Shown: in pieces, positions 1-8,930 of the stretch
Position numbering within the stretch: position 1 is the stretch's first letter
How the letters are laid out: each line of letters starts with the position of its first letter
Notes under the pieces: generated by a model
Told to the model about the DNA's origin: nothing
The model's input: only the letters and a program-made list of their open reading frames with translations
Databases searched by the model: none
Made by a program: the position numbers and the translations under genes
DNA from: Runella sp. SP2
GTDB lineage: Bacteria > Bacteroidota > Bacteroidia > Cytophagales > Spirosomataceae
Direction of reading: 5' to 3'
Assembly (NCBI RefSeq): GCF_003711225.1
Contig: NZ_CP031030.1
Location: 5,879,501 to 5,943,500 of the forward strand
Length of the DNA: 64,000 nt

Positions 1-870
1 TTTGCGAAGCTCGTTGGAAGAAAAACTGGTCGTAAAGTTGATTTTTGGCGCGCCCGATTTCCCGCGTTTGGTCGTGATAATAACCACCCCGTTGGCAGCT
101 CGTGAACCGTATTGAGCGGCGGCGGCGGCACCGTTGATAACGTTTAAAGACTCAATGTCACTGGGGTTAATATCGGCCAAACGGTTGGTACCGAGCGCAG
201 TACTTGGCGCTTGGTTGCCGAGCGAAAGGGCCAACTGAGAAGCAGGCGACGTTTCGTTGTTAATGATTACACCGTCAATGACATACAGCGGGTCAGAACT
301 TCCTTGAATGGATTTTACCCCGCGCAAACGCACCGTAATCCCTCCTGCGGGGTCGCCTGAGTTTTGGGTGATTTGTGCACCTGGGATTTTCCCTTGCAGG
401 GCGCTCACGAGGTTGGGTGAGCCTGTTTTTTCAAGGTTATCCGCCTTAATGGTCGTAATTGCGTTACCGAGTTGTCGGCGCTCGGCCCGAATGGTAGAAC
501 CCGTCACGACGACTTCGTCGAGGTTCATTTGGTCTTCTCGAAGCGAAACATTGACAATCGACTGGCTCGAAGAAACCTCCCGTGTAACTGTGCTGTAGCC
601 TACCGCGCTGAACGTGATTTTGACATTACCACTTACATTAAGCGAAAAATCTCCTTCTACATTGGCAGTTGTCCCGAGCGAAGTTCCTGCTACTTGTACC
701 GTAGCGCCAGGGATTGGCTGACCATTGTTGTCAGTTACTTTCCCTTTGACGGCGTACGATTGGGCCCATCCATTGAGCGAAAAACAAATCGCTACAATTG
801 CCACAATCGTCCGCATGAGTTCAGAACGAAAACGGTTCTGAATGATTTGGCCGTAATTGTTGTGAAGCAT
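1..870 (-). CDS. SusC/RagA-family TonB-linked outer membrane protein, N-terminal part
   Basis: The first 290 residues are present; the gene runs off the left edge. The start is the ATG at 870; a second ATG at 816 begins the typical signal peptide (RTIVAIVAICFSLNGWAQ). After cleavage comes a carboxypeptidase-regulatory-like beta domain (roughly residues 40-115, with GKVTDNNGQPIPGATV) and then a TonB plug domain, ending with the SusC-typical stretch ASAAQYGSRAANGVVIITT-like, read here as AAAAAQYGSRAANGVVIITT. SusC proteins form the outer-membrane barrel that imports glycans or peptides with a SusD lipoprotein, which would lie outside the window to the left. It is divergent from the DeoR-type regulator at 1093 with about 220 bases between, so that regulator is a candidate controller. 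Substrate cannot be told from this part. Confidence 0.93.
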   Translation of the reverse strand, partial: MLHNNYGQIIQNRFRSELMRTIVAIVAICFSLNGWAQSYAVKGKVTDNNGQPIPGATVQVAGTSLGTTANVEGDFSLNVSGNVKITFSAVGYSTVTREVSSSQSIVNVSLREDQMNLDEVVVTGSTIRAERRQLGNAITTIKADNLEKTGSPNLVSALQGKIPGAQITQNSGDPAGGITVRLRGVKSIQGSSDPLYVIDGVIINNETSPASQLALSLGNQAPSTALGTNRLADINPSDIESLNVINGAAAAAQYGSRAANGVVIITTKRGKSGAPKINFTTSFSSNELRK

Positions 871-1092
871 AAGTTATTAATTAAATGTTTATTTTTAAAA
901 TCGGCATAAAACCGCAATAAATAAACAATAAAAACAGCAAACTCCGTCATTTGTTTGGTGAAAAATATTTGTATCAGTAGAATAAAATGAAAAAATTTTA
1001 AGATTTTGGCGAAAATTTGAGCTGAATCAAAAAATGTCTCTAATTTTATTGCAACTTTTTGCGGATTTGATTTTATATTTTTTTGAACCATT

Positions 1093-1857
1093 ATGCACCC
1101 AATTCAAACCCAAATGCTAAAGCGAGAACGACAGGCATTCATTATGAAACAAATCAATCTTCACAATCGGATATTGTCTGCCGATTTGGGATTGATGTTG
1201 AACGTTTCGGAGGATACCATCCGCCGTGACCTTAATGAACTGGCGGAGGCGGGCGAACTGGTGAAGGTTCACGGTGGAGCTTTGTCAAAATCGTACCATT
1301 ACGATTATGCCCCGAGTACAACGTATGCTTTATCGGAAAAAACGGTCATCGCGCAAAAAGCCGCTACCCTCATCGAAGACGGAATGTTTGTTATTCTAGG
1401 TGGAGGAACGACCGTTAGGGAGTTGGCGAGGTTATTGCCTGTCGATTTAAAAGCTACTTTTTTTACCATAAGCCTGACAACCGCCCTTCAGTTGTGCGAC
1501 CACCCGACGATTGACGTAATATTTTTGGGGGGAACGCTGGTCAAAAATTCGCAGATTAGCGTGGGAGGCGAAGTCATTAGCCGTCTCAATGAAATCAAGG
1601 CTGATTTGTGCATCATGGGTACCAATGCCATTGATACCGAATGTATTACGGATACGGATTTAGAGGCAGTTCAGGTGAAAAAAGCCATGATAAAAGCGTC
1701 TAAACGAAGTGCGGTGGTGACCATTAGTGAAAAACTGGGCAGTACCCAAAAACTTCAAGTGTGTGAGTTATCGGACATTGATTATTTGGTGACTGATTTG
1801 CCTGCCGATGCACCGCAGTTTTTAGGCTACCGCCGTGAAGGTCTGGTTATATTGTAG
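1093..1857 (+). CDS. DeoR/GlpR-family transcriptional regulator
   Basis: 254 residues. The N-terminal 60 residues form the DeoR winged helix-turn-helix (RERQAFIMKQINLHNRIL, then VSEDTIRRDLNELAEAGELV and the GGAL turn), and residues 80-235 are the DeoRC sugar-phosphate-sensing domain (ILGGGTTVRELARLL, GGTLVKNSQISVGG). Members usually repress sugar or polyol catabolic genes and release DNA on binding a phosphorylated sugar. The start at 1093 is used; the ATG at 1114 (MLKRERQAF) would give the more usual DeoR N-terminus and is equally possible. It is divergent from the SusC gene, suggesting it controls that uptake locus; this is inference from position. Confidence 0.93.
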   Translation: MHPIQTQMLKRERQAFIMKQINLHNRILSADLGLMLNVSEDTIRRDLNELAEAGELVKVHGGALSKSYHYDYAPSTTYALSEKTVIAQKAATLIEDGMFVILGGGTTVRELARLLPVDLKATFFTISLTTALQLCDHPTIDVIFLGGTLVKNSQISVGGEVISRLNEIKADLCIMGTNAIDTECITDTDLEAVQVKKAMIKASKRSAVVTISEKLGSTQKLQVCELSDIDYLVTDLPADAPQFLGYRREGLVIL

Positions 1858-1869
1858 AATTTTGCCAAG

Positions 1870-2322
1870 ATGCTCAGAGCCCTATTAATACATATTCGAG
1901 ACTTTTGTTATCACTATTCTAAGAAACAAGGAGGCGAAAAGTTTGCGGAAGAAAATTACAAGTTACGTCTTTTGGGCTTTGTATTTATCTATTACATAGG
2001 TATTTTAGTCGTGTTAGGGAATATTGCCCACCACTATAATAAGATGCCTATCAACAAAAATTCCTCCTTTTCAGGGCGAATTTTCTTCTCACTGTTTTTC
2101 TTCCTCCTTCCTTCTTGGCTTCTACTAAAATGGATTTTAAAAACAGTGGAAGATTCCCCCATCAAAATTGATGTTTCGTTGGATGAGTACAGAAAAATAC
2201 GAAATCGTGGTCTTTTTATTCTGGGATTTGGTTGTGTTTTTTGCTTGTCTTGCTTAGTACTACCCACTTATATTCGAGGGGGAAAAATACATGTTGGAAA
2301 TTATGTAATTCAGAGAAAGTAA
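1870..2322 (+). CDS. Small membrane protein, unknown function
   Basis: 150 residues, not recognised. Three hydrophobic segments are visible, around residues 33-55 (LLGFVFIYYIGILVVLGNI), 72-92 (IFFSLFFFLLPSWLLLKWIL) and 114-135 (FILGFGCVFCLSCLVLPTYI). The N-terminus is basic and soluble (RDFCYHYSKKQGGEKFAEE). It follows the DeoR gene by 12 bases, so it may be co-transcribed, but its AT-rich composition and lack of recognisable relatives make a functional link weak. The reading frame is intact, with hydrophobic segments and charged loops as in a real membrane protein. Confidence 0.6.
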   Translation: MLRALLIHIRDFCYHYSKKQGGEKFAEENYKLRLLGFVFIYYIGILVVLGNIAHHYNKMPINKNSSFSGRIFFSLFFFLLPSWLLLKWILKTVEDSPIKIDVSLDEYRKIRNRGLFILGFGCVFCLSCLVLPTYIRGGKIHVGNYVIQRK

Positions 2323-2370
2323 AGTAAATGCCTTCATTTTACGCTTTAGACGTATGCTATTCAAAGAAAA

Positions 2371-2396
2371 AAAGCGGAGGTTAATCCCTCCGCTTT
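2371..2396 (-). terminator. Intrinsic terminator overlapping the 3' end of the TPR gene
   Basis: A perfect 10-bp stem (AAAGCGGAGG / CCTCCGCTTT) with a 6-base loop. Read on the minus strand it is followed by a run of eight T. The left half of the minus-strand stem encodes the last residues and stop of the TPR protein (KRRD then stop), so the coding end and the terminator are fused. It also separates the convergent gene ending at 2322. Confidence 0.85.
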
Positions 2397-3619
2397 CTTC
2401 GTTCTTCCCTTCGTGATTTGTTGAGTTGGCTAATGGCGTCTTTGGCTTCTTTGACTTGGCTCGATTTTTTCTCCCCTCGGTCTATCACCGTTTTGTAATA
2501 CTCCCTCGCCGCTTCGTAGTCTTTTTCAGTTTCCGACATTTTTCCCAAGGCAATCAACGACGACAAATAATAGCCCGACGTAAACGCTTTGGCTTGAATT
2601 GAATAATTGACAGCCTGCAAGTAATACTCCTTGGCTTTTGGAATATCGCGGTGATAGTTGTTGTAATAATACGCCAAAACGTAGGCCGCATTTCGCCCGC
2701 TTACGGCTTCATATCCCGCCATCCCTTTGTCTATTTTGGTCAAAATACTCCTTGCGGCTTTTTCCGCTTCGGCGGTATTTCCCCGCACAAAAGCTGAGCG
2801 GAGGTAATAGCGTTCAAAATAGGGGTTGTCGGGGTAGGTTTCCCACGAGTATTTGGCCAAATCATACGCTTTGGCGTATTGATTTTCGTAGCTGTAAATC
2901 TGCAGTAAGAAATACCGTGCTTCGGTTCGGGTGTAAAAAGCGTTGTTTCCTACTTTTTCAAGTTGCTGAATACCAAGCTGTTTGTTGCCTTTAGGGAAAA
3001 GCCAAAGGATAGGTTTAAGCAACGGATAGTTGTCTGGAATCCATTGGGCAAAGTAATTGAACAACCCATCTCCAAACAGTAATTCGGGACTCAATTCACT
3101 TTTTCCTTCACATTTTTCCATGTATTTCAAGGCATTCTTCCCCGCAAAAGTCGCCCGCGACCAGTGTTTCCGTTCCGAGTGAATCCGTCCTTTGAACGCA
3201 TACGCTGCGGCTAAGAAGAACGAAGGCTCGATTTTGTTTTCGCGCGCATCATACAGTTTTTCTGCCAACGTAATGCAAGTATCCATCAAGGCCAAGCAGC
3301 GGTCGTCGTAGCGAGTGTCTTCGGTGTTGGGCACAATTTTCCACCACTCGGCCAACCCCATCAAAAAATAGGGCATGGGGTGGTAGGGATAGCGGTAACG
3401 CAACCAACGAAATTCGGCGTCGGCTTCGGCAAATTTGAAGTTATAAAGTTTGTTAATGGCCTCAGTAGCTTCGATTTGTACGCCTGGATTGGAGAGCAAC
3501 ATATCGTACTTGCCATCAAAGTCGGAGGAGGCATAAAGTTGGGCATTGGCGGTAGTCGTACCTAAAAGTACCCAGCCAATGATACCGAATATCCAATATT
3601 TTAAGATGTTCTTTTTCAT
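2381..3619 (-). CDS. Exported TPR-repeat protein, unknown function
   Basis: 412 residues with a signal peptide (MKKNILKYWIFGIIGWVLLG, cleavage after TTANA near residue 26). The body is helical with TPR-like motifs: one around residues 55-95 (AINKLYNFKFAEADAEFRWL), others at 125-160 and 225-390 (YSYENQYAKAYDLAKYSWET, EKDYEAAREYYKTVIDRGEK). The C-terminal 15 residues are extremely basic (SRREERRKRRD). Such proteins are usually periplasmic scaffolds; the partner is not visible. It stands alone on the minus strand, divergent from hpt. Confidence 0.8.
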   Translation of the reverse strand: MKKNILKYWIFGIIGWVLLGTTTANAQLYASSDFDGKYDMLLSNPGVQIEATEAINKLYNFKFAEADAEFRWLRYRYPYHPMPYFLMGLAEWWKIVPNTEDTRYDDRCLALMDTCITLAEKLYDARENKIEPSFFLAAAYAFKGRIHSERKHWSRATFAGKNALKYMEKCEGKSELSPELLFGDGLFNYFAQWIPDNYPLLKPILWLFPKGNKQLGIQQLEKVGNNAFYTRTEARYFLLQIYSYENQYAKAYDLAKYSWETYPDNPYFERYYLRSAFVRGNTAEAEKAARSILTKIDKGMAGYEAVSGRNAAYVLAYYYNNYHRDIPKAKEYYLQAVNYSIQAKAFTSGYYLSSLIALGKMSETEKDYEAAREYYKTVIDRGEKKSSQVKEAKDAISQLNKSRREERRKRRD

Positions 3620-3714
3620 GGTCTATTATCTTTGCTGTGGATATTAACGTACAACTTCTCGTTACAGTTTATTCGTAGCGCCATTTTTTAAGTTTTTTTT
3701 AATATTTTTTTATC

Positions 3715-4245
3715 ATGCTGACGGTCAAAGACAAAAAGTTTGTTCCATTTATCGAAAAACAACCACTCGAAGAGCGAATTGCGGAACTGGGGCGCGAAAT
3801 TAACGAAGATTACCGAGACAAGAACCCTCTTTTTGTGGTCGTCCTCAATGGTGCTTTTATGTTTGCAGCCGAACTAATGAAAAGTGTGACCATTCCGTGC
3901 GAAATAACCTTTGTGCGCGTCTCTTCCTACTCCAAAACGCAATCAACGGGCGAAGTGACGGAGGTTCTTGGACTGAAAGAACCCATTCGCGACCGCCACG
4001 TGATTATCGTCGAGGATATTGTCGATACGGGACTTACGATGAACAAGCTTCTTTTTCAACTTTCGGCCCAGCGCCCCGAGTCGATTCAGGTAGCCACGAT
4101 GCTCTTCAAACCCAAAGCCCTCAAAACGCCGCTGAGCGTCAAGTACGCTGCTTTTGAAATCGAAAACCGTTTTGTACTTGGCTACGGTCTTGATTATGAG
4201 GGTTATGGTCGAAATGTGGACGGCGTTTACGTATTGGCACCATAG
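3715..4245 (+). CDS. hpt: Hypoxanthine phosphoribosyltransferase
   Basis: 176 residues, the normal length for bacterial Hpt. It converts hypoxanthine or guanine plus PRPP to IMP or GMP in purine salvage, in the cytoplasm. Diagnostic segments are the PRPP loop VIIVEDIVDTGLTM (about residues 96-109), the early VVVLNGAFMFAAEL segment that carries the diphosphate loop, and the C-terminal FVLGYGLDYEGYGRNV with the base-contacting region. The start codon follows a very AT-rich stretch with no Shine-Dalgarno sequence, usual in this phylum. It is divergent from the TPR gene and seems monocistronic. Confidence 0.96.
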   Translation: MLTVKDKKFVPFIEKQPLEERIAELGREINEDYRDKNPLFVVVLNGAFMFAAELMKSVTIPCEITFVRVSSYSKTQSTGEVTEVLGLKEPIRDRHVIIVEDIVDTGLTMNKLLFQLSAQRPESIQVATMLFKPKALKTPLSVKYAAFEIENRFVLGYGLDYEGYGRNVDGVYVLAP

Positions 4246-4300
4246 CCTTTTTTCACTAAAAAACAGTTTCTTTATCAACACCTAACCAACCATTTTCTTC

Positions 4301-4909
4301 ATGTCTGATTTCCAAATTTACCTTGGATTGGGGTTTGACCACATCACCGACCCCAATGGCTACGACCACATTTTATTTGTAGTAGCCTTGTGCGCTATTT
4401 ATGCTTTTCGCGATTGGAAAAAAGTATTAGTACTTATTACTGCATTTACGCTGGGTCACTCGGTAACGTTGGCATTGGCAACGTTAAAGCTGATTACGTA
4501 CCGTTCCGATATTATTGAATTGCTGATTCCCATCACAATTTTTGCCACCGCAGTTGCTAATTTTTCAGATACCAGCACAGGTGAATCAAAATCCCCCAAA
4601 TTGCGGTACATCTTCGCGGCTTGTTTTGGCTTAATTCACGGCATGGGATTTTCCAACTATTTACGAAGCTTATTGGGTGAACAAGAAAGCATCGTTATGC
4701 CCTTGTTTTCGTTCAACGTGGGCTTGGAGTTGGGGCAATTGGTCATCGTGGCCATTGCATTGGGGATTGCCTCTTTGTTTATCGAAATCATTAAGTTGAA
4801 ACGACTCACGTGGAATCACCTGATTTCGGGAATTGTGGCGGGAATGGCTTTGTCGTTGATTCTCAACAATGAGCTATTTCGTACACTGATGGGGCTTCCA
4901 GTGGAATAA
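4301..4909 (+). CDS. HupE/UreJ-family membrane protein
   Basis: 202 residues with about six membrane segments. It shows the family histidine motifs: GFDHITDPNGYDHILF at the start, FTLGHSVTLAL around residue 55, and LIHGMGFSNYL around residue 115. HupE/UreJ proteins are nickel or cobalt permeases in organisms with hydrogenase or urease, but this shorter form is common in Bacteroidota with no such enzymes next to it, and none are seen here. Metal transport is therefore only a family-based suggestion. It lies 55 bases after hpt and could be co-transcribed with it. Confidence 0.85.
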   Translation: MSDFQIYLGLGFDHITDPNGYDHILFVVALCAIYAFRDWKKVLVLITAFTLGHSVTLALATLKLITYRSDIIELLIPITIFATAVANFSDTSTGESKSPKLRYIFAACFGLIHGMGFSNYLRSLLGEQESIVMPLFSFNVGLELGQLVIVAIALGIASLFIEIIKLKRLTWNHLISGIVAGMALSLILNNELFRTLMGLPVE

Positions 4910-4999
4910 TGTCGCAAAAAAGGCCGTACGCGTCTATGCCTTGACCTAATTTTGATTGATTTACCTTATTTTTACTATTCAACTAACAACCAAGTACCA

Positions 5000-7384
5000 A
5001 TGAGAAAACAGTTTATTTTTTACTGGCTTATGCTCAGTACGGGCTTACTATTTGCTCAGCCCCCTGCTGCGAACTACCATGCCAATTCGCGTTTTGAGCA
5101 ATTAGGCGCTCAACTCCCTACTCCAAATACGACCCGTACGGCTTCGGGAGCACCTGGAAAAGATTTTTGGCAACAGCGTGCCGACTACGACATCAAAGCG
5201 GAATTGGACGATGAGCAACGCAAAATCACGGGAACCGAAACCATTACGTACCACAACTATTCACCCGATGAGTTGAAATTTGTTTGGTTGCAGCTTGATC
5301 AAAACTTATTTGCCAAAGGCTCAATCAATGCCCTTTCGCAGCACAATAGCATCCAGCCACAAATGTCGTCAAACGCTGTGCGTGGTTTAAATGCCCCAAG
5401 TTCAGTACGGACGAGCATTACTGGTGACAAAGAATATGATTTCAAAATCACAGCCGTGAAGGATGCAAAAACGGGTAAGCCGTTGGCATATACCATCAAC
5501 AACACCATGATGCGCGTTGAGTTGCCTGCGAGCATCAAAACAGGCCAATCGTACGCGTTTTCGGTTGATTGGAATTACTTTATCAACGAATACTACGGCC
5601 GTGCGGGTTACGAGTTTTTTCCAAAAGATGGAAACTCTAACTACTTCATTGCGCACTGGTTTCCGCGTATGTGCGTCTATGACGACGTAAACGGTTGGCA
5701 ACACAAGCAGTTTTTGGGCCAAGGTGAATTTACCTTGACATTTGGTAATTACAAAGTGGCTTTGACAGTGCCTAACGACCATATCGTAGGAGCTACGGGA
5801 GAATTGCAAAACGCGGCTCAGGTCTTGACTTCGGAGCAACAAAAGCGTTTGGAACAAGCTAAAACAGCTACTCGTCCTGTGTTGATTGTGAGCCAAGAAG
5901 AAGCTGAAAAAGCAGAAAAAGGAAAGCCAACGGGTAAGAAAACGTGGGTTTTTAAGGCCGATAACGTTCGTGATTTTGCGTTTTCTACGAGCCGCAAATT
6001 CATTTGGGATGCGATGCAAATCGACCAAGCGGGTAAGAAAGTAATGTGTATGTCGCTTTATTCAAAAGAAGGAAACCCGCTTTGGGGTAAATATTCTACC
6101 ATGGTGGTAGCGCATACGATTAAGTCGTACTCAAAATATACAATTGACTACCCTTATCCAGTAGCCTACTCATGCCACGCGAGCGGCGGCGGGATGGAGT
6201 ATCCGATGATTTCGTTCAACGGTGGCCGCCCAGACCCCGATGGTACGTATTCGGAAGGTGTTAAGTATGGTATGATTGGCGTAATTATTCACGAAGTAGG
6301 CCACAACTTTTTCCCAATGATTGTCAACTCTGATGAGCGTCAGTGGGGATGGATGGACGAAGGTTTGAATACATTCGTGCAGTATTTGACTGAAAAAGAA
6401 TGGGACAAAGACTATCCAACGCGTCGCGGTGAGCCTCAGTACATTACTGATTACATGAAGCAAGGAACCGAAAACTTGGTACCAATCATGACGAGCTCGG
6501 ACAACATCATGCAATATGGCCCTAACGCCTACGCAAAACCTGCGACGGGCTTAAATATCTTGCGTGAAACCGTCATGGGTCGTGAGCTATTTGATTATGC
6601 GTTCAAAGAATACGCGCGTCGTTGGGCGTTTAAAAACCCGACTCCTGCCGATTTCTTCCGTACGATGGAAGATGCCTCAGGTGTGGATTTGGATTGGTTT
6701 TGGAAAGGCTGGTTCTACGGCGTTGAGCCTGTTGACCAAGATTTAGTGGAAGTTGAATGGTTTGCCCTAGACACGCAAAACCCTGAAATTACCAAAGCAA
6801 GCGCCAAAAAAGAAGCGGAAGACAAACGTAATACCGTGGCTCGTCAGCGTGACAAAGATTTTATCAAAGAATCGGTGGTAGAGAAAAATCCTGACATGAA
6901 GGATTTCTACAACTCGTACGACCCATACAAAGTGACGGACGCCGACAAGAAGAAATACGAAAGCTACTTGGCAAGCTTAACGGCCGACGAGCGTAAATTG
7001 GTAGAGTCTGGCATGAACTTCTATACGTTGAAAGTGAAGAACAAAGGTGGTTTACCAATGCCTGTGATTGTAAAAATGCAGTTTGAAGACGGCACGGATT
7101 CGGTAGCGCGCTTCCCAGCGGAAATCTGGCGTTTGAACGACCAACAAGTATCTAAAGTCGTAACGACGAAGAAAAAAGTGGTTCAGTGGACATTAGATCC
7201 ATTCCGTGAGATTGCCGACATCGACGAAGAGAGCAACAGCTTCCCACGTCAGCCAGCACAACCAACTCGTTTCCAGATGTTTAAAGGCGGAGGTTTTCAA
7301 CGTGGTGGTTCTAACCCAATGCGTGAAGCGCAACAAGCTCAGCCGCCCAAAGCAGGTCAGCAAGGCGGCGCTAAAAACGACTAA
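5000..7384 (+). CDS. Exported M1-family (gluzincin) zinc metallopeptidase
   Basis: 794 residues. Zinc site: H431-E-V-G-H435 with the third ligand E454 in WGWMDEG, the HExxH-18-E spacing of M1 aminopeptidases. N-terminal beta domain at about 55-330, catalytic domain 330-590, and a charged C-terminal part ending in a Q/G-rich tail. The ATG at 5000 gives a signal peptide (MRKQFIFYWLMLSTGLLFAQ). An upstream in-frame TTG at 4952 is unlikely: it lies inside TAATTTTG (4947-4954), which fits the -7 promoter element. Members trim peptides outside the cytoplasm. The GGGM exopeptidase motif region reads HASGGGMEYPMI here (about residue 393), supporting aminopeptidase activity. Confidence 0.93.
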   Translation: MRKQFIFYWLMLSTGLLFAQPPAANYHANSRFEQLGAQLPTPNTTRTASGAPGKDFWQQRADYDIKAELDDEQRKITGTETITYHNYSPDELKFVWLQLDQNLFAKGSINALSQHNSIQPQMSSNAVRGLNAPSSVRTSITGDKEYDFKITAVKDAKTGKPLAYTINNTMMRVELPASIKTGQSYAFSVDWNYFINEYYGRAGYEFFPKDGNSNYFIAHWFPRMCVYDDVNGWQHKQFLGQGEFTLTFGNYKVALTVPNDHIVGATGELQNAAQVLTSEQQKRLEQAKTATRPVLIVSQEEAEKAEKGKPTGKKTWVFKADNVRDFAFSTSRKFIWDAMQIDQAGKKVMCMSLYSKEGNPLWGKYSTMVVAHTIKSYSKYTIDYPYPVAYSCHASGGGMEYPMISFNGGRPDPDGTYSEGVKYGMIGVIIHEVGHNFFPMIVNSDERQWGWMDEGLNTFVQYLTEKEWDKDYPTRRGEPQYITDYMKQGTENLVPIMTSSDNIMQYGPNAYAKPATGLNILRETVMGRELFDYAFKEYARRWAFKNPTPADFFRTMEDASGVDLDWFWKGWFYGVEPVDQDLVEVEWFALDTQNPEITKASAKKEAEDKRNTVARQRDKDFIKESVVEKNPDMKDFYNSYDPYKVTDADKKKYESYLASLTADERKLVESGMNFYTLKVKNKGGLPMPVIVKMQFEDGTDSVARFPAEIWRLNDQQVSKVVTTKKKVVQWTLDPFREIADIDEESNSFPRQPAQPTRFQMFKGGGFQRGGSNPMREAQQAQPPKAGQQGGAKND

Positions 7385-7399
7385 TATTTTTCAGATCTT

Positions 7400-7457
7400 A
7401 GACCTTCCAAGTTTTTGAAACTTGGAAGGTCTGGCCGAAAAAACTTGGAAAGTCTAG
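7400..7457. repeat. Small palindromic repeat with an extra half-copy
   Basis: Two perfect 15-base arms, AGACCTTCCAAGTTT (7400-7414) and AAACTTGGAAGGTCT (7418-7432), with a 3-base gap. A degenerate extra copy of the right arm follows at 7442-7456 (14 of 15 bases). The design matches the palindrome at 46312-46344, which also carries an extra arm. It could work as a terminator for the M1 gene, but lacks a T-run. Confidence 0.8.
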
Positions 7458-7465
7458 TCAAACTC

Positions 7466-7514
7466 AAGCGGGGAATAACGGGTTTTCAATAACCTGTTGT
7501 TCCCCGCTTTTTTG
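7466..7514 (+). terminator. Intrinsic terminator after the M1 peptidase
   Basis: Long hairpin with outer arms AAGCGGGGAA (7466-7475) and TTCCCCGCTT (7500-7509), an inner AACGGGTT/AACCTGTT pairing, and a T-run (TTTTTT at 7508-7513). It covers the upstream alternative start (7497) of the next gene, which supports the start at 7554. Confidence 0.85.
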
Positions 7515-7553
7515 TGGCACAACATTTGCCCTGTTTTTTCAAAACTCAAAAAT

Positions 7554-8930
7554 ATGCCGAATAAACGCTGGATTCTTTGTGCTTGTATTGTCATTCTGGC
7601 AAGTTGGAAACCTTCTTTTGCTCAAAAAAAACTACGAATTGAAGCTAAAATAGTCAATGTAAAACCAATGCGGCTGATTTTGGCGCAGTATTTTGCAGGA
7701 CAACAAATGCCCGTAGATACCGCTATTTTGGGAGCCGATGGCCGTGTAGTGTGGCAAACCGATGCCATTCCCGAAGGCGTTTGTCGGATTGTCGGATTAG
7801 GTCGAGGGCTTGATATTTTTGTGACAGGCTCGCAACAGTTTTCCTTTGAAGCCGATTATAAAGACCTGATTGCTAGTATTCGTTTCAAAAACTCCCCCGA
7901 AAATACCCTGTTTTTTGATTACCAACGAGAACTACGGCGGCGCTACCAAGCGGCATTGGCAGAGCGTCAGCGGATGGGGATAAAAGAGGACTCCGACCCG
8001 CGTTGGAAAAACCGTTTTCAAGAACTCAATCAACAAGTGAAAGATTTTGTTGACTCATTGTATCAAAAACACCCTACCTACTTGAGTACGCGTTTTTTGA
8101 AAAGTTATCAAGAACCTAACTTGCCTATTTTGCCCGTTCAGAAATTATCGGCCAAAGATTCTCTGTATTTGCGAAACTACGCTTGGGAGCATTTTTTTGA
8201 TAATTCTTTTCTTTCGGATGAACGAATGGTTTATACATCGACCGTTCCTGCCCGCTTCGAACGCTTTTTGAAGGCGCTTCCTCAATTTGAAAAAGAACAC
8301 CGCCGTAAGTTAGTAGAGGGGCTTATTGAGAAAACAAAAGGAACGACTGAGCTCCGCAAATACATCGTCGGTGGGCTTGCCCAAAAGGTTGAATTAACAT
8401 CTAATCCAGATTTTGACCAGCTTTTTGAACAAATTGTGGATAACTATGTGGAAAACGATACAAAATTGTGGGATGCGAGCACTTTGCAGCGATTAAAAGA
8501 ACTAAAATCCATAAAAGCCAATGTTGCTGTTGGTAACGCTTTTCCTAAAATTTCCCTTTCAACTTTGGATGGGAAGGCGCTTCATTGGGAAGATGTCCAC
8601 AGTGACTACACTTTATTATTCTTTTATGACCCAGGTTGTACACATTGCCGAGAGGCTACGCCAGCGTTGGTGACAATGGCCAAACAATACGCCAATAAAA
8701 TGAATGTAGTAGCCATTACGCTAGACCCCAACGAGGCGCAATGGAAAACCTTTATTAACGAATTTCAAACGGAAAGCTTCCTCAACGTGAGAGATGCAAG
8801 TCGTTCGATTGAGTTTCATAAACTAGGGGTCATAGAATACCCCACCATTTATCTGCTCGACCGAGACAAAAAAATAGTGGGGCGTTGGTTGAAAGTAGAA
8901 GAGCTTCCGTCTTATCTGGTCAGTCGGTAA
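7554..8930 (+). CDS. Exported thioredoxin-like (TlpA/ResA-type) protein
   Basis: 458 residues from the ATG at 7554, which gives the signal peptide MPNKRWILCACIVILASWKP ending at SFAQ. Residues 25-130 look like the DUF4369-type beta domain found in front of Bacteroidota thioredoxins, 130-310 are helical, and 330-458 are a thioredoxin fold with the active site DPGCTHCREATPAL (CxxC about residue 361). It probably reduces or exchanges disulfides in the periplasm. Its end overlaps that of the convergent barrel gene by 19 bases. The longer upstream start would overlap the terminator and spoil the signal peptide. Confidence 0.88.
   Translation: MPNKRWILCACIVILASWKPSFAQKKLRIEAKIVNVKPMRLILAQYFAGQQMPVDTAILGADGRVVWQTDAIPEGVCRIVGLGRGLDIFVTGSQQFSFEADYKDLIASIRFKNSPENTLFFDYQRELRRRYQAALAERQRMGIKEDSDPRWKNRFQELNQQVKDFVDSLYQKHPTYLSTRFLKSYQEPNLPILPVQKLSAKDSLYLRNYAWEHFFDNSFLSDERMVYTSTVPARFERFLKALPQFEKEHRRKLVEGLIEKTKGTTELRKYIVGGLAQKVELTSNPDFDQLFEQIVDNYVENDTKLWDASTLQRLKELKSIKANVAVGNAFPKISLSTLDGKALHWEDVHSDYTLLFFYDPGCTHCREATPALVTMAKQYANKMNVVAITLDPNEAQWKTFINEFQTESFLNVRDASRSIEFHKLGVIEYPTIYLLDRDKKIVGRWLKVEELPSYLVSR

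Noticed and set aside
472-909. 145-residue plus-strand frame over the SusC start
   Set aside because: Overlaps a clear SusC N-terminus on the other strand; composition unlike a protein.
7497-7553. Upstream start for the thioredoxin-like gene
   Set aside because: It overlaps the terminator of the preceding gene and would hide the signal peptide.
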